Assembly (NCBI GenBank): GCA_963774745.1
Contig: CAVZGE010000011.1
Span: 558,001-622,000, forward strand
Reading direction: 5' to 3'
Length of the DNA stretch: 64,000 nt
From: Prado023 sp963774745
GTDB lineage: Bacteria; Actinomycetota; Actinomycetes; S36-B12; CAIYMF01
Below are positions 19,190-28,164 of this stretch, piece by piece (position 1 is the stretch's first letter; the number at the start of each line of letters is the position of its first letter). Below the pieces are notes generated by a model. That model saw only the letters and a list, made by a program, of their open reading frames with translations, did not search any database and was not told the DNA's origin. Both the position numbers and the translations under genes were made by a program.

Positions 19190-20098
19190 GTGGCACTGAC
19201 CCTCATCCTCACGGCCTCCACTCCGGGCAGGACGCCCCTGACCGAGGCCGATGGGTTCACGCTGCTCGTCGACGGTGACAGGGAGGTCACCTTCGAGGTC
19301 GTGCCCGACCCACCGACCTGGACCCCCCAGGGCGTCAGGCTGCTGCGCGACGACGAGGTGGTCACCCTCCCTTCCACGCCCGGACCGCCCCTGCGGTGGG
19401 TACTGCGCGGAGACGACCGCTTCGGCACCTTCCGGGCCACCGCTGACGACGCCGAGGCCGTCCTCGACTCCGCTGAGACGACCGTCGTGCAGGCCCCGGC
19501 TCCAGTGGCCGGGAAGCTGCCCGGCGCCCCGCCCGGAACGGCGGCCGGAACCGGTCCCACGCCTGGCGCGGCAGCCGGCGCGGCAGCCGACCCCGCCCCA
19601 CCCGCGGGCGTCGTCGACGTCGAGGTCGGGGAGTACGACGGTCGCTTCGCCGGCGTGGTCGCGGCGATCTTCACCGCCCTGGCCCTCACGGTGCTCTGGA
19701 CCGTCTCGAACGCCGCCGTCCGCGGCTTCGAGTGGGGATCCGCCGACAACACCCCCGCAGGCACGTACACCGAGCGCGCCTCGCTGGTGGTCGTGGCGCT
19801 GCTCATCGGCATCGGCAGCGTCGTGCTGCTGGCCGGCGCGGCGCTCGCCGCGCTCGAGGTCCGCGCCCGGCAGCGGCGGGCCAGGACCGCGGGCGGGCCA
19901 CGTGGGGTGTCCGAGTCGCTGGACAAGATCCCCGCGATCCTCGAGAGGGCTGGCAACCTGCGCGCGACGATCGCGGTCCTGGTCTGCGGGGTCGCCGTCC
20001 TGGGCCTGGCGGTCCTGGTGGCCGTGTACGGCCCCGACCCCGGCGAGGCCACAACCCCCGAGCCATCCCCCGCCTCGTCGCCGACCGAGGGCGGGTAG
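19190..20098 (+). CDS. Membrane protein of unknown function
   Basis: 302 residues from a GTG. A beta-rich N-terminal domain (about 1-105), an Ala/Pro/Gly-rich linker, then three membrane helices (about 160-178, 199-222, 262-280) with a basic loop. A TTGACA at 19154-19159 may be a -35 box, but no convincing -10 follows. I do not recognise the family. Confidence 0.7.
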   Translation: MALTLILTASTPGRTPLTEADGFTLLVDGDREVTFEVVPDPPTWTPQGVRLLRDDEVVTLPSTPGPPLRWVLRGDDRFGTFRATADDAEAVLDSAETTVVQAPAPVAGKLPGAPPGTAAGTGPTPGAAAGAAADPAPPAGVVDVEVGEYDGRFAGVVAAIFTALALTVLWTVSNAAVRGFEWGSADNTPAGTYTERASLVVVALLIGIGSVVLLAGAALAALEVRARQRRARTAGGPRGVSESLDKIPAILERAGNLRATIAVLVCGVAVLGLAVLVAVYGPDPGEATTPEPSPASSPTEGG

Positions 20099-20124
20099 CC
20101 CGACGCACCCGACGCCACGCCACC

Positions 20125-21024
20125 TCAGCCGACCGGGGCCTCCACCATCGACCTGACAGCGGCCTCGAACGAGGTCAACGGGATCCCCGCCTGCACTCCC
20201 TCCCGCTCCCGGAACCGGAGCACCCGCGGCTGGACCCGGCTTTCCGGCGACTCCGACATCACCACCGGAACTCGTCGGCGAGCCACCCGGGACACCGTCG
20301 ACACCAGGTCGAGGATCGTCATGGTCGTGCCGGCGCGGACGATCACGGTCGTCGGCGCGCCGGCCAGTGCCGCCTGCACCTCGGCCAGCGCCAGACGCGC
20401 GGCATCGACGTTGAAGAGGTAGTCGCGCCTGGTGTCCGGGCTCACGAACAGCCGAACGGGCTGCCGCATCATCGCGGCGTCCACGAGCGCGGGCACCAAC
20501 CCCTTGCGGCGCATGCGTCCGCCGGCCAGCCCGTAGACGTTGGTGAATCGACATGCCACGGTGCTCATCACGCCGGCTTCGGAGAGCTGGGCCACGAGCG
20601 CCTCCTGGGCGAGCTTCTCCCGGCCGTACGGCGTGATCGGCGCCGGCGGCGTCGCGCCGTCGATCACGCCCGCCCCGTGCCCCCCGTAGATCGCCCCGGC
20701 GGAGGAGGTGAACAGGATGCAGTTGCTCGGGTTGGGCCGCACCCGATCCGCGAGGGCCGCGACGACGGCGCCCAGAGCCTGGGTCTCGCCGGCCATGGCC
20801 TCGGCCGTCGCCGCGACGGTCCCCGTGCCGGCCGCCCACACGAGCGTGATGGGCGCGCCCGGGTGGGACTCCTCGGCCGCGCGCCAATGGGATACCACCT
20901 GATCGGCGGCGCCGGCAGGGTCGCCCCACGGGAGCTGCATGCTGACGACGTCCTCACGCCGGCCCCGCAGCACCTCGGCGAAACCACTGCCCAGGACCCC
21001 CGTGGACCCGGCGATGAGCCTCAT
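20125..21024 (-). CDS. NAD-dependent epimerase/dehydratase (extended SDR)
   Basis: 299 residues. The nucleotide loop is GSTGVLGSG, a catalytic-type TSSAGAIYGG and YGREK (YxxxK) follow, then FTNVYG and RRDYLFNVDAA, as in nucleotide-sugar epimerases and reductases. ATG at 21024 overlaps the stop of the GT2 gene, so it is the third gene of a methyltransferase-GT2-epimerase operon for some sugar or polyprenyl-linked glycan. Substrate not determinable. Confidence 0.85.
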   Translation of the reverse strand: MRLIAGSTGVLGSGFAEVLRGRREDVVSMQLPWGDPAGAADQVVSHWRAAEESHPGAPITLVWAAGTGTVAATAEAMAGETQALGAVVAALADRVRPNPSNCILFTSSAGAIYGGHGAGVIDGATPPAPITPYGREKLAQEALVAQLSEAGVMSTVACRFTNVYGLAGGRMRRKGLVPALVDAAMMRQPVRLFVSPDTRRDYLFNVDAARLALAEVQAALAGAPTTVIVRAGTTMTILDLVSTVSRVARRRVPVVMSESPESRVQPRVLRFREREGVQAGIPLTSFEAAVRSMVEAPVG

Positions 21025-22040
21025 CGCAGCGCGCCACCCGGGTCAGATGGCTGCGCCGCCACCACATGCCGGCTCAGCACGTGCAGCGCCCGCGCCTCAG
21101 GGGGATCGACGCGCACGTACACCGGCCGCCCCACCGTGTTGCGCACAGCCTGACCCACGTACTCCGCCACCACCGCCACCGCGACGTAGAGCCCGCCGAG
21201 CAGGACCAGCAGGGCGATGACGACCGACGTCCACCCCGGCACGGGGATGTCGCCGCGGATCCGCTGGACGACCAGCCACGCCCCGACGACCAGCCCGGTC
21301 AGGGCGATCATCACCCCAGCCGCCGCGATGAACCGCAGGGGCCGGGTCCCGCTGCTGACGATCATCCGCCAGAAGTGGCTGAGCAGCCGTCGGTAGTTGT
21401 ACGACGAGGGAGCCGCCTCCTGGCGCAGCCGGACCGGGCAGACCGACGCGGGCCCGCAGGTCCACGACAGCGACACATCCAGGAACACGTTCTCCCCGGC
21501 GTACGCGCATGCCGAGCGCGCCAGGCTCCCCTCGAGGAGGCGGAAGCTGTGGAACCGCACCGGCACCCCCGACACCGATCGGGCAACGCGGCCGGACAGC
21601 CAGGATGCGGCGTTGCGCACCGGACCGTGTGGCCTGGTGTTGGTGGGCTCGGCGTACACCAGCGGGGTGCGGTTGCGCCCGGCCGCGGCCAGGAGCTCCC
21701 GGACGTAGACCGGGTCGTGCTGGCCGTCCTCGTCCATGGTCACGACCCAGTCACCGTTGGTCGACACGATGCCGGCGACGGTGGCCGGGTGCTGGCCGAA
21801 GTTCCGGGAGAGCCACACGACCCGCACGCGCTCGTCGAGGTCGGCCAGGCCCGCGAGATGGTCGAGGACCTCGACCGGGAGCCCCGGGTTGTCACAGACG
21901 AGGATCAGCTCATCGAGGGTGATCCGCACAGCCGGGACCGGGCTGACGTCGGCACAGACCTCGAGGATCTCCCGACAGGTGGCCTCCAGCGCCGGACCCG
22001 CCCGGTACACCGGGATGACGACGCTGAGCGACTGGGCCAC
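21021..22040 (-). CDS. Family 2 glycosyltransferase, polyprenyl-phosphate type
   Basis: 339 residues from GTG at 22040, with GGGGGAG five bases upstream. GT-A fold motifs are VVIPVYRAG, WLSRNFGQHPA and TMDEDGQHDP. Two C-terminal membrane helices are present, as in DPM1/GtrB/ArnC-like enzymes that load a sugar onto polyprenyl phosphate. It reads through as a fusion to the upstream methyltransferase only because that gene is frameshifted. The ribosome site and family length support a separate protein. Confidence 0.85.
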   Translation of the reverse strand: MAQSLSVVIPVYRAGPALEATCREILEVCADVSPVPAVRITLDELILVCDNPGLPVEVLDHLAGLADLDERVRVVWLSRNFGQHPATVAGIVSTNGDWVVTMDEDGQHDPVYVRELLAAAGRNRTPLVYAEPTNTRPHGPVRNAASWLSGRVARSVSGVPVRFHSFRLLEGSLARSACAYAGENVFLDVSLSWTCGPASVCPVRLRQEAAPSSYNYRRLLSHFWRMIVSSGTRPLRFIAAAGVMIALTGLVVGAWLVVQRIRGDIPVPGWTSVVIALLVLLGGLYVAVAVVAEYVGQAVRNTVGRPVYVRVDPPEARALHVLSRHVVAAQPSDPGGALR

Positions 22041-22050
22041 CAGGGCTCCC

Positions 22051-22130
22051 CCGCCGACCTCACTCACCCCTTCACCGCTGTCACCACTCACCGCTTCACC
22101 GCCGACCTCAGTCACCCCTTCACCGCTGTC
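22051..22130. repeat. 48-bp tandem duplication spanning the methyltransferase stop / GT2 leader
   Basis: A 32-base segment at 22051-22082 recurs at 22099-22130 with one mismatch, a 48-base period with about 1.7 copies. It covers the last codons and stop of the methyltransferase and pushes the GT2 start downstream, so it looks like a local duplication of the gene junction. Confidence 0.75.
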
Positions 22131-22808
22131 AGCAGCAGCGAGACGCCGGGCATCCCCCCGACCGGCAGGATCCGCTCCAGCGCCACGACAGCGCGCAGCG
22201 CGGAGTTCGACCACGCGCCCCGGCTCCACCAGCTCGCTGCCCCGATCCTTGCGCCGGCGCAGCGCGACCACCGGGCGCAGCAGCACATTCCACGAGCGGA
22301 TCGTGATGTCGCCGAACCCGGCGCCCTGGATCAGCGCGAGGAGCTCGTCGCGCTCGTAGCGGCGCACGTGGTCGACGGCCTCGTCGTGCGCCGACCACAG
22401 CCGCATGTCCGCCGGCACGGCCACCAGCAGCCGACCCCCGGGGCGCAGGCAACGGAGGAACTCCCGCGCCGCCGCCGCGTCGTCCTCGATGTGCTCGAGC
22501 ACGTCGTAGGCGACCACGAGGCCGAGCGCCCCGTCGGCCACAGGCAGCTTCGTGGCATCGCCGCGCACGACCGTCAGACCGCGCTCGCTGGCCATGTCGG
22601 CGCCGGTCTGCGAGTACTCGAGGGCCATGCAGCCCCACCCCGCATCGGCCAGCACCCGGGTGTTGCCCCCCGCCGCCGCACCGACGTCCATCGCCCAGCC
22701 AGCAGGCGCGATCCCCTGGATCTGCGACCTGATCAGGCTCCTGCGCTCGGCGAACCACCAGTGCCGGTCCTCGATGTCCCCCAGGCTCCTGATCGCGTCA
22801 CTCTGCAC
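22112..22808 (-). CDS. Class I SAM-dependent methyltransferase, one frameshift
   Basis: SAM-binding motif MDVGAAAGGNTRVL, then VVAYDVLEHIEDD and FLRCLRPGGRLLVAVP. HWWFAERR near the N terminus marks the sugar/lipid methyltransferase type often paired with GT2 genes. The frame as read runs into GT2. Removing one base from the four-C run 22218-22221 gives WSNSALRAVVALERILPVGG and GVSLLLTAVKG, then TGA at 22112-22114, the normal ending (about 231 residues). Start taken as GTG 22808; GTG 22838 is the alternative. Confidence 0.82.
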
Positions 22809-23146
22809 GCCGCACAGTATGCCGCCCCTCTCCCTCACCGCTGTTCGGGACGGCGCGCGCGGGCCGGCCGGCCCGCACCCCGGTCGCGCCGCCCGGGGCG
22901 CCTGCGCCCGGGTCGCATGTGCCCGGTCGGGCGTCCCCGGGTCGAGCGTCCCCGGGTCGGGCGTCCCCGGGGCGCGTGTGTCGCCGCGTCCCCGTCGCGC
23001 CGCCCGAGTCGCGCCTCACGCCCGCCATGCCTCCTCGGGTCGCGCAGACCCCTCGACCGCCGCCCGGAGGCCCGTGGGGTCGAGGTCATCCACAGCTGCC
23101 ATCGCACGGGGTTCCGCCCTCGAACACCAGCAGCGAGGGTGACCGT
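22809..23146. other. Intergenic region with a minisatellite
   Basis: 338 bases, very G+C rich, between divergent genes. It holds a 15-base unit repeated three times (22926-22970) and a candidate CATACT -10 in front of the methyltransferase. No further gene is supported. Confidence 0.5.
22926..22970. repeat. 3 x 15-bp tandem repeat
   Basis: GTCGGGCGTCCCCGG repeats three times head to tail, the middle copy with one G-to-A change. Looser relatives flank it on both sides. Confidence 0.85.
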
Positions 23147-24136
23147 GTGACCCGTGCCCTTCCCTGGACCCCTCCTTCCACGCCCTTCACGCTTGCGACC
23201 GTCGCCCCGCTCGGGGTGACCCGCGCCATGCTGCGCACCGGCGTGGGACGGGGTGCCGTCACCCGGCTCATCGACGGCGTCTACGTGAACACCGACTCCC
23301 TGCGCACCGACCCCGAGGGCCGGCACCTCCAGCTCGCCCTGGCTCATCAGGTACTGCGCCCACGGATGATCGCCAGTCATCACACGGCGGCACTCGCCTG
23401 GGGCCTCGATCTGGACGACCCGGCCGTCATGGCCGGCTCCCCCGCGTCCTTCATCGCGCCGCAGGGCGAGGGCTGGCGCTCGCTGAGCCTGCCCGGAGCC
23501 CGGATCGCGGTGCGCAACCTGCCCACCGCGCACCGCGCGGTCCACCCGTCCGACCTGCTCGTCACATCCCCCGCCCGCACCGCTGTGGACGTGGCCTCGA
23601 TCTGCGACCTCCCCGAAGCGCTGATCACCCTAGACTCCGCCGCGCGGATCTCCCTGGCCGCCACCGTCGGGGGCAGCCGCGTACGTCACGCCCACCGCGA
23701 CGACCGTCGAATCGCGGCCTCCCGCGCACCGCTGCTCGCAGCGGTCGACCACGCCGCCACGCAGTTCACCCGCAGGCACCTGCTCGACGTGGTGCCGCTC
23801 GCGGACCCGCGTCGCGAGTCCGCCCTGGAATCCCTGAGCTACGGCCGGATGCTGCAGGCGGGGCTGCCTCTGCCGGAACTGCAGGTCCGCATCACCACCC
23901 CTGTGGGCGACGTCTACCCCGACAACCTGTGGCCCGCCCACATGCTGGTCGGCGAGGCCGACGGGTTGGGCAAGTACGACAACCCTGGCTCGCTGGCCGC
24001 GGAGAAGATCCGCCAGCAGGCCTTGGAGGAACTGGGATACATGGTCGTGCGGTGGACCAGCGAACAGATGTGGTTCAGGCCCGGATCCGTACTCGGCCGT
24101 ATCGCCTCCGCGCTGGAGGCGCGCGCCCCCCGATAG
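23147..24136 (+). CDS. AbiEi/DUF559-like protein with PD-(D/E)XK nuclease-like C terminus (copy 1)
   Basis: 329 residues from GTG 23147 with GAGGGTGA upstream, the same length as its paralogue at 59870. The N-terminal part (TLATVAPLGVTRAMLRTGVGRGAVTRL) looks like the winged-helix region of AbiEi-type antitoxin proteins. The C-terminal part has YPDNLW, GEADGLGKY and EKIRQQALEELGYMVVRW. The Asp, Glu-x-Asp and Lys order fits a Vsr-like PD-(D/E)XK fold. No AbiEii-type toxin gene is adjacent. Function unknown; a DNA-acting defence or mobile-element role is only inference. Confidence 0.65.
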   Translation: MTRALPWTPPSTPFTLATVAPLGVTRAMLRTGVGRGAVTRLIDGVYVNTDSLRTDPEGRHLQLALAHQVLRPRMIASHHTAALAWGLDLDDPAVMAGSPASFIAPQGEGWRSLSLPGARIAVRNLPTAHRAVHPSDLLVTSPARTAVDVASICDLPEALITLDSAARISLAATVGGSRVRHAHRDDRRIAASRAPLLAAVDHAATQFTRRHLLDVVPLADPRRESALESLSYGRMLQAGLPLPELQVRITTPVGDVYPDNLWPAHMLVGEADGLGKYDNPGSLAAEKIRQQALEELGYMVVRWTSEQMWFRPGSVLGRIASALEARAPR

Positions 24137-24222
24137 GTCCGGTCCAGGAGAACCGAGAGGCGCGGCGTCCTCGGGCGGCCGGTAGGCCGCGACTGCAGCG
24201 CCCCGTAGCGTCGACCTCCGCG

Positions 24223-24255
24223 GGCGACGAGGGCGACGAGGGCGACGAGGGCGAA
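24223..24255. repeat. 9-bp tandem repeat, about 3.6 copies
   Basis: GGCGACGAG repeats three full times from 24223 to 24249, followed by a partial copy. Confidence 0.85.
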
Positions 24256-24459
24256 CTATGCCGCCGATGTGGTCGAGAGTTGGCCTGGCCGATCAGTGGG
24301 CACCGAGCCTTGCCGTCGAAGTGGTTGGTGCCAGTACACGCCAAGCGCATCCGAGCAACCACATCCACGGCGAGGTACGGGCATGACAGCTGACACCGCC
24401 CCGAAATCGACCACATCGATAGCAGGGTTCGGCACCGGACGCACTCTCCGGAGGCGATC

Positions 24460-24492
24460 CGATGCCCCCACGCGCTGGGGGTGGGGGCATCG
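24460..24492. terminator. Perfect 12-bp hairpin
   Basis: CGATGCCCCCAC at 24460-24471 pairs exactly with 24481-24492 across a 9-base loop. No T tract. It lies about 325 bases after the copy-1 nuclease-like gene and 175 before tetR. It may end plus-strand transcripts or be a remnant of a lost gene. Confidence 0.45.
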
Positions 24493-24666
24493 ATTGGCAT
24501 CCATGGCCCACACGCGCCCGGACCATTGCAGGACGTGGCGCAAGGCTCGGCCAACGGATCCGACCGGCGGCGTCACGAGGGCGACAGATCACCGCAGGAG
24601 CACGGGTTCGCCGAGGGCGCAGCAGGTTCGACGTCCGCAGTCCAAGCTCGACGCTAGGATCCACCC

Positions 24667-25287
24667 ATGTCAGTCGCGACGGATCGCTCAGGGCGCCTCC
24701 CGCGCCAGGAGCGGCGTGCGCAGCTGCTCGATGCCGCGCGAGAGGCGTTCGTGCAGCAGGGCTACCACGCCGCCGGTATGGACGGCATCGCCGAGCTCGC
24801 CGGGGTCTCCAAGCCCGTGCTCTACCAGCACTTCCCGGGCAAGCTCGAGCTGTACCTCGCCGTGCTCGACGAGAGCAGCGACTCGTTGATCGACCGCGTG
24901 CGCCTGGCCCTGGACTCGACCACGGAGAACCGAAAGCGCGTGCGGGCGACCTTCGAGGCGTACTTCGACTTCGTCGCTCACGAGTCCGGGGCGTTCAGGC
25001 TGATCTTCGAGTCCGACCTCACCAACGTCCCCGAGGCCTCCGATCGCGTCGCGCGGACCAACGAGACGTGCGGTCAGATGATCGCCGAGGTCATCCGCGA
25101 GGACACCGAGCTCGACGACGACACGTCCATGCTCCTGGCCAGCGGCCTGCTCGGCATGGCACAGACCGCGGCGCGTTACTGGCTGCACTCGCCGGCGCCC
25201 ATCTCCCAGGAGAGCGCGGCGAAGGCCATGTCGATGCTCGCATGGCGCGGCATCTCCGAGTTCCCCCTCACCCACCCCCCGAGCTAG
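24667..25287 (+). CDS. TetR/AcrR-family transcriptional regulator
   Basis: 206 residues. N-terminal HTH (QLLDAAREAFVQQGYHAAGM, IAELAGVSKPVLYQHFPGK) followed by an all-helical ligand domain with a C-terminal region of the type common in actinobacterial TetR proteins. DUF3107 follows 16 bases later in the same direction. Ligand and targets unknown. Confidence 0.92.
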   Translation: MSVATDRSGRLPRQERRAQLLDAAREAFVQQGYHAAGMDGIAELAGVSKPVLYQHFPGKLELYLAVLDESSDSLIDRVRLALDSTTENRKRVRATFEAYFDFVAHESGAFRLIFESDLTNVPEASDRVARTNETCGQMIAEVIREDTELDDDTSMLLASGLLGMAQTAARYWLHSPAPISQESAAKAMSMLAWRGISEFPLTHPPS

Positions 25288-25303
25288 CGAGAGAAGGCCC
25301 ACC

Positions 25304-25528
25304 GTGGAGGTTCGCATCGGAATCCAGCAGGCTGCCCGGGAACTCGTCATCGAGAGCCCGGACACCCCTGACGCCGTCGCCAAGAAGGTCGCCGAGGCCC
25401 TCAAGAACGACGGGCTGCTGGACCTCGTCGATGAGAAGGGCCACCGCGTGGTGGTTCCGGCCGCCAAGCTGGCATACGTCGAGATCGCCGCCGCCGAGGT
25501 GCGCAAGGTCGGATTCGGAACGATCTGA
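25304..25528 (+). CDS. DUF3107 protein
   Basis: 74 residues starting MEVRIGIQQAARELVIESP, with DLVDEKGHRVVVPAAKLAYV and the ending VGFGTI, a conserved small actinobacterial family without known function. Probably in one transcript with tetR. The following 243 bases to 25771 are G+C-rich spacer without a gene. Confidence 0.92.
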   Translation: MEVRIGIQQAARELVIESPDTPDAVAKKVAEALKNDGLLDLVDEKGHRVVVPAAKLAYVEIAAAEVRKVGFGTI

Positions 25529-25771
25529 CGCGGCAGCCCGCGAAGCAACGCACCCTGCTCGAGGCCTCCGCCGGTCCCAACGGGCATCATCGCCGCTGCC
25601 CGCCGACTCGCGCCCCTCGCCTCGCGCGCCGACTCCTCGCGCCCGCCTGTTGGCGCCCGCATCATCGCAGCCACCCTGGCCCGCCGGCGCCCGCTGGCTC
25701 GCGGCTGCTCGGGCGCACCCAGGCGCACGGCTGCGGGAAGGTCGGCGTCCAGCCGCGCCCGTCGGCAGCTC

Positions 25772-26509
25772 CTACGCGGCCAGGCCCAGGGCAGTCATCC
25801 GCTCGACGTGGGCGGTCGTGAGCCGCTCCACGAGGCCCAGCAGGTCGATCTGCGACGACACCGACTCGCTGAGGATGAGCCCGGCCAAGCCGTCATGCTG
25901 GGCAGCCACCGACTGCGCCTGCGACAGCATCTCGCCGAGCAGCCGCCGGCCCCACAGCGCCAGCCGCCCCGCCAGCCGCGGGTCGCGGGCGATCGCCGCG
26001 CGCACCTCCTCGATCACGACGGTGGTCTTGCCCAGCTCGCTGCACACCTCGAGCACCAGGGCGGCCGTCTCCGAGTCGAGCACCGCCCCGACCTCGCGGT
26101 AGAAGTCCTCGCTGATCGAGTCACCGACGTAGGCCTTGACCAGTCCCTCGAGCCAGTCGCTGGGGGCCGTCATCCGGTGGTAGCGCTCCAGCGGCTCGAG
26201 GAACGCCGACATCGCCTCGTCGGGATCGGCGCCCAGCTCCAGCAACCGGTCGCGCAGCAGGTGGAAGTGCCCCAGCTCGCCCACCGCGATATCGGCGATC
26301 CGCACGCGCTGGGACAGCGACGGGGCGAGCGCCGCCTCGGAGACCAGCCGCTCGAACGCCAGGTACTCGCCGGCACCGAGCAGGCCGAGCAGCTCGATCA
26401 CGCCCGTGCGGTACTCCGGGTCGGCCAGCGAGGGCCGCAACGCCTCGGAGGCGGACGACACCCCGACGGAGGTCGACGGATCGGGCGCGGCAGCGGGTTC
26501 GGGGGCCAT
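25772..26509 (-). CDS. Ferritin-like (MiaE-like) protein
   Basis: 245 residues from ATG 26509 (MAPEPAAAPDPST). A helical bundle with GAGEYLAFERL and GELGHFHLLRDRL puts Glu and Glu-x-x-His ligands where ferritin-fold di-iron proteins have them. It resembles the actinobacterial tRNA-hydroxylase-like (MiaE_2) family. True substrate unknown. No ribosome site; TTACCT close to the ATG may be a leaderless -10. It is divergent from the DEAD-box gene across about 65 bases. Confidence 0.82.
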   Translation of the reverse strand: MAPEPAAAPDPSTSVGVSSASEALRPSLADPEYRTGVIELLGLLGAGEYLAFERLVSEAALAPSLSQRVRIADIAVGELGHFHLLRDRLLELGADPDEAMSAFLEPLERYHRMTAPSDWLEGLVKAYVGDSISEDFYREVGAVLDSETAALVLEVCSELGKTTVVIEEVRAAIARDPRLAGRLALWGRRLLGEMLSQAQSVAAQHDGLAGLILSESVSSQIDLLGLVERLTTAHVERMTALGLAA

Positions 26510-26574
26510 GGGAGGAAGGTAACCCGATCCGCCCCGGTGGAGAAGGTAGAATCGGGCCACTACTGAGGAGAGAT

Positions 26575-28164
26575 TTGACAACCTTCACCGACTTGGGCGT
26601 CGTCGAGCCCATCACCTCCGCCCTGGCCAAGGCGGGCATCACCGACGCCTTCCAGATCCAGGAGCTGTGCATCCCGCAGGCCCTCGAGGGCCGCGACCTG
26701 ATCGGCCAGGCCAAGACCGGCACGGGCAAGACCCTCGGCTTCGGCATACCGCTGCTCCAGCGCATCCCCTCCCCGAACACCCCCGAGTACGCCGACCTGT
26801 CCCCCGCCGAGCAGAAGGCCCCCAAGGCCCTGGTCGTCGTCCCGACGCGCGAGCTGTGCGTCCAGGTCACCTCGGACCTCACCCAGGCCGGCGCCGAGCT
26901 CGGCGTCCGCCTCCTGGCCGTGTACGGCGGTCGCGCGTACGAGCCGCAGGTCGAGGCCCTGGCCAAGGGGGTCGACGTCGTCGTCGGCACCCCGGGGCGG
27001 TTGATCGACCTCGCCCGCCAGCGGCTGCTGCACCTCGGCGACGTGCAGGTCCTGGTCCTCGATGAGGCCGACGAGATGCTCGACATGGGCTTCCTGCCCG
27101 ACGTCGAGCGCATCGTCTCGATGCTGCCCGCGACCCGCCAGACGATGCTGTTCTCCGCGACCATGCCCGGGCAGATCATCGCCCTGGCCCGGCGCTACAT
27201 GACCCAGCCGACCCACATCCGCGCGCTGAACGTCGACGACGACTCCGCGACGGTGGCCGAGGTCGAGCAGCACGTGTGGCGCGTGCACCCCCTGAACAAG
27301 GTCGAGATCCTGTCCCGGATCATGCAGGCCGAGGGCCACGGCCCGTCGATGATCTTCTGCCGCACGAAGCGCCGCGCCCAAGCCGTCGCCGACGAGCTGA
27401 CCGAGCGCGGGTTCGCCGCCGGTGCAGTCCATGGCGACCTCGGCCAGGGCGCACGCGAGCAGGCGCTGCGCGCGTTCCGCAACGGCAAGGTCGACATCCT
27501 GGTCGCCACCGACGTGGCGGCCCGCGGCATCGACGTCGAGGGCGTCACGCACGTCATCAACTACGAGTGCCCGGACGACGAGAAGACCTACCTGCACCGC
27601 GTCGGGCGCACCGCCCGCGCAGGCGCGTCTGGCGTCGCGATCACGTTCGTCGACTGGCAGGACGTCCCCCGCTGGGGCCTGATCAACAAGGCCCTGGGCC
27701 TGTCCTTCCACGACCCGATCGAGACGTACCACACCTCCGAGCACCTCTACACCGGGCTCGGGATCCCCGCAGGAACGACCGGTCGACTCCCCCGCGCCGC
27801 GCGGACCCACGAGGGCCTGAACGCCGAGGTGCTCGAGGACCTGGGCGGCCGCCAGCCGAACACCCGCGACCGCGATCGCGACGGACGCGGGGGCTCCGGT
27901 GGGCACAGCCGAGGGCACACCCATCACCACGGCCAGACGATCCCGCACGGTCACAAGGACGGCGCCGGCAAGCCCGCAGCGGGCAGGTCCGGATCCAAGG
28001 GGCCCGACTCGGCCCCCGTCGGCGCGGGCGGCAGCGCAGCCACCGGCTCTGGCGACGACGCGGCTCCCAAGCGCCGCCGCAACCGGACCCGCAAGCGCAC
28101 CCGAAGCGGCCAGGCCCAGGGCGCGGACGGCGGGCAGGGGACGGCCGGCACCGCCAGCGACTAG
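26575..28164 (+). CDS. DEAD-box RNA helicase
   Basis: 529 residues from a TTG start with GAGGAGAG just upstream. Q motif (FQIQELCIPQALEGRDLIG), Walker A AKTGTGKT, PTRELC, DEAD box VLDEADEML, SAT, and VATDVAARGIDVEGV with HRVGRTARAG are all present. The C-terminal ~130 residues are low complexity: a His-rich patch (GHTHHHGQTIPHGH) then a basic tail (KRRRNRTRKRTRSG) for RNA binding. Likely roles are ribosome assembly or mRNA turnover. Confidence 0.95.
   Translation: MTTFTDLGVVEPITSALAKAGITDAFQIQELCIPQALEGRDLIGQAKTGTGKTLGFGIPLLQRIPSPNTPEYADLSPAEQKAPKALVVVPTRELCVQVTSDLTQAGAELGVRLLAVYGGRAYEPQVEALAKGVDVVVGTPGRLIDLARQRLLHLGDVQVLVLDEADEMLDMGFLPDVERIVSMLPATRQTMLFSATMPGQIIALARRYMTQPTHIRALNVDDDSATVAEVEQHVWRVHPLNKVEILSRIMQAEGHGPSMIFCRTKRRAQAVADELTERGFAAGAVHGDLGQGAREQALRAFRNGKVDILVATDVAARGIDVEGVTHVINYECPDDEKTYLHRVGRTARAGASGVAITFVDWQDVPRWGLINKALGLSFHDPIETYHTSEHLYTGLGIPAGTTGRLPRAARTHEGLNAEVLEDLGGRQPNTRDRDRDGRGGSGGHSRGHTHHHGQTIPHGHKDGAGKPAAGRSGSKGPDSAPVGAGGSAATGSGDDAAPKRRRNRTRKRTRSGQAQGADGGQGTAGTASD

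Larger units (their letters stand above)
24137..24666. other. Intergenic region, no supported gene
   Basis: 530 bases. It contains a 9-base minisatellite and a perfect 12-bp hairpin. Short frames exist on both strands. One plus-strand frame ending at 24393 has CRRCGRELAW, but it has no family match I know and no good start, so I do not call a gene. Confidence 0.5.

Noticed and set aside
21021..22838. A single 605-residue methyltransferase-glycosyltransferase fusion protein
   Set aside because: The normal methyltransferase ending and stop appear in the next frame after removing one base from a four-C run, and GT2 has its own GTG with a strong ribosome site.
24250..24393. A small protein with CRRCGRELAW and a possible zinc site
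   Set aside because: No start or ribosome site, no recognised family, and it begins inside a 9-base tandem repeat.
25529..25771. A degenerate four-arm element after DUF3107
   Set aside because: CCTCGCGCCCG is present once, but no second arm or TCGAC half was found; it is probably background in very G+C-rich spacer.
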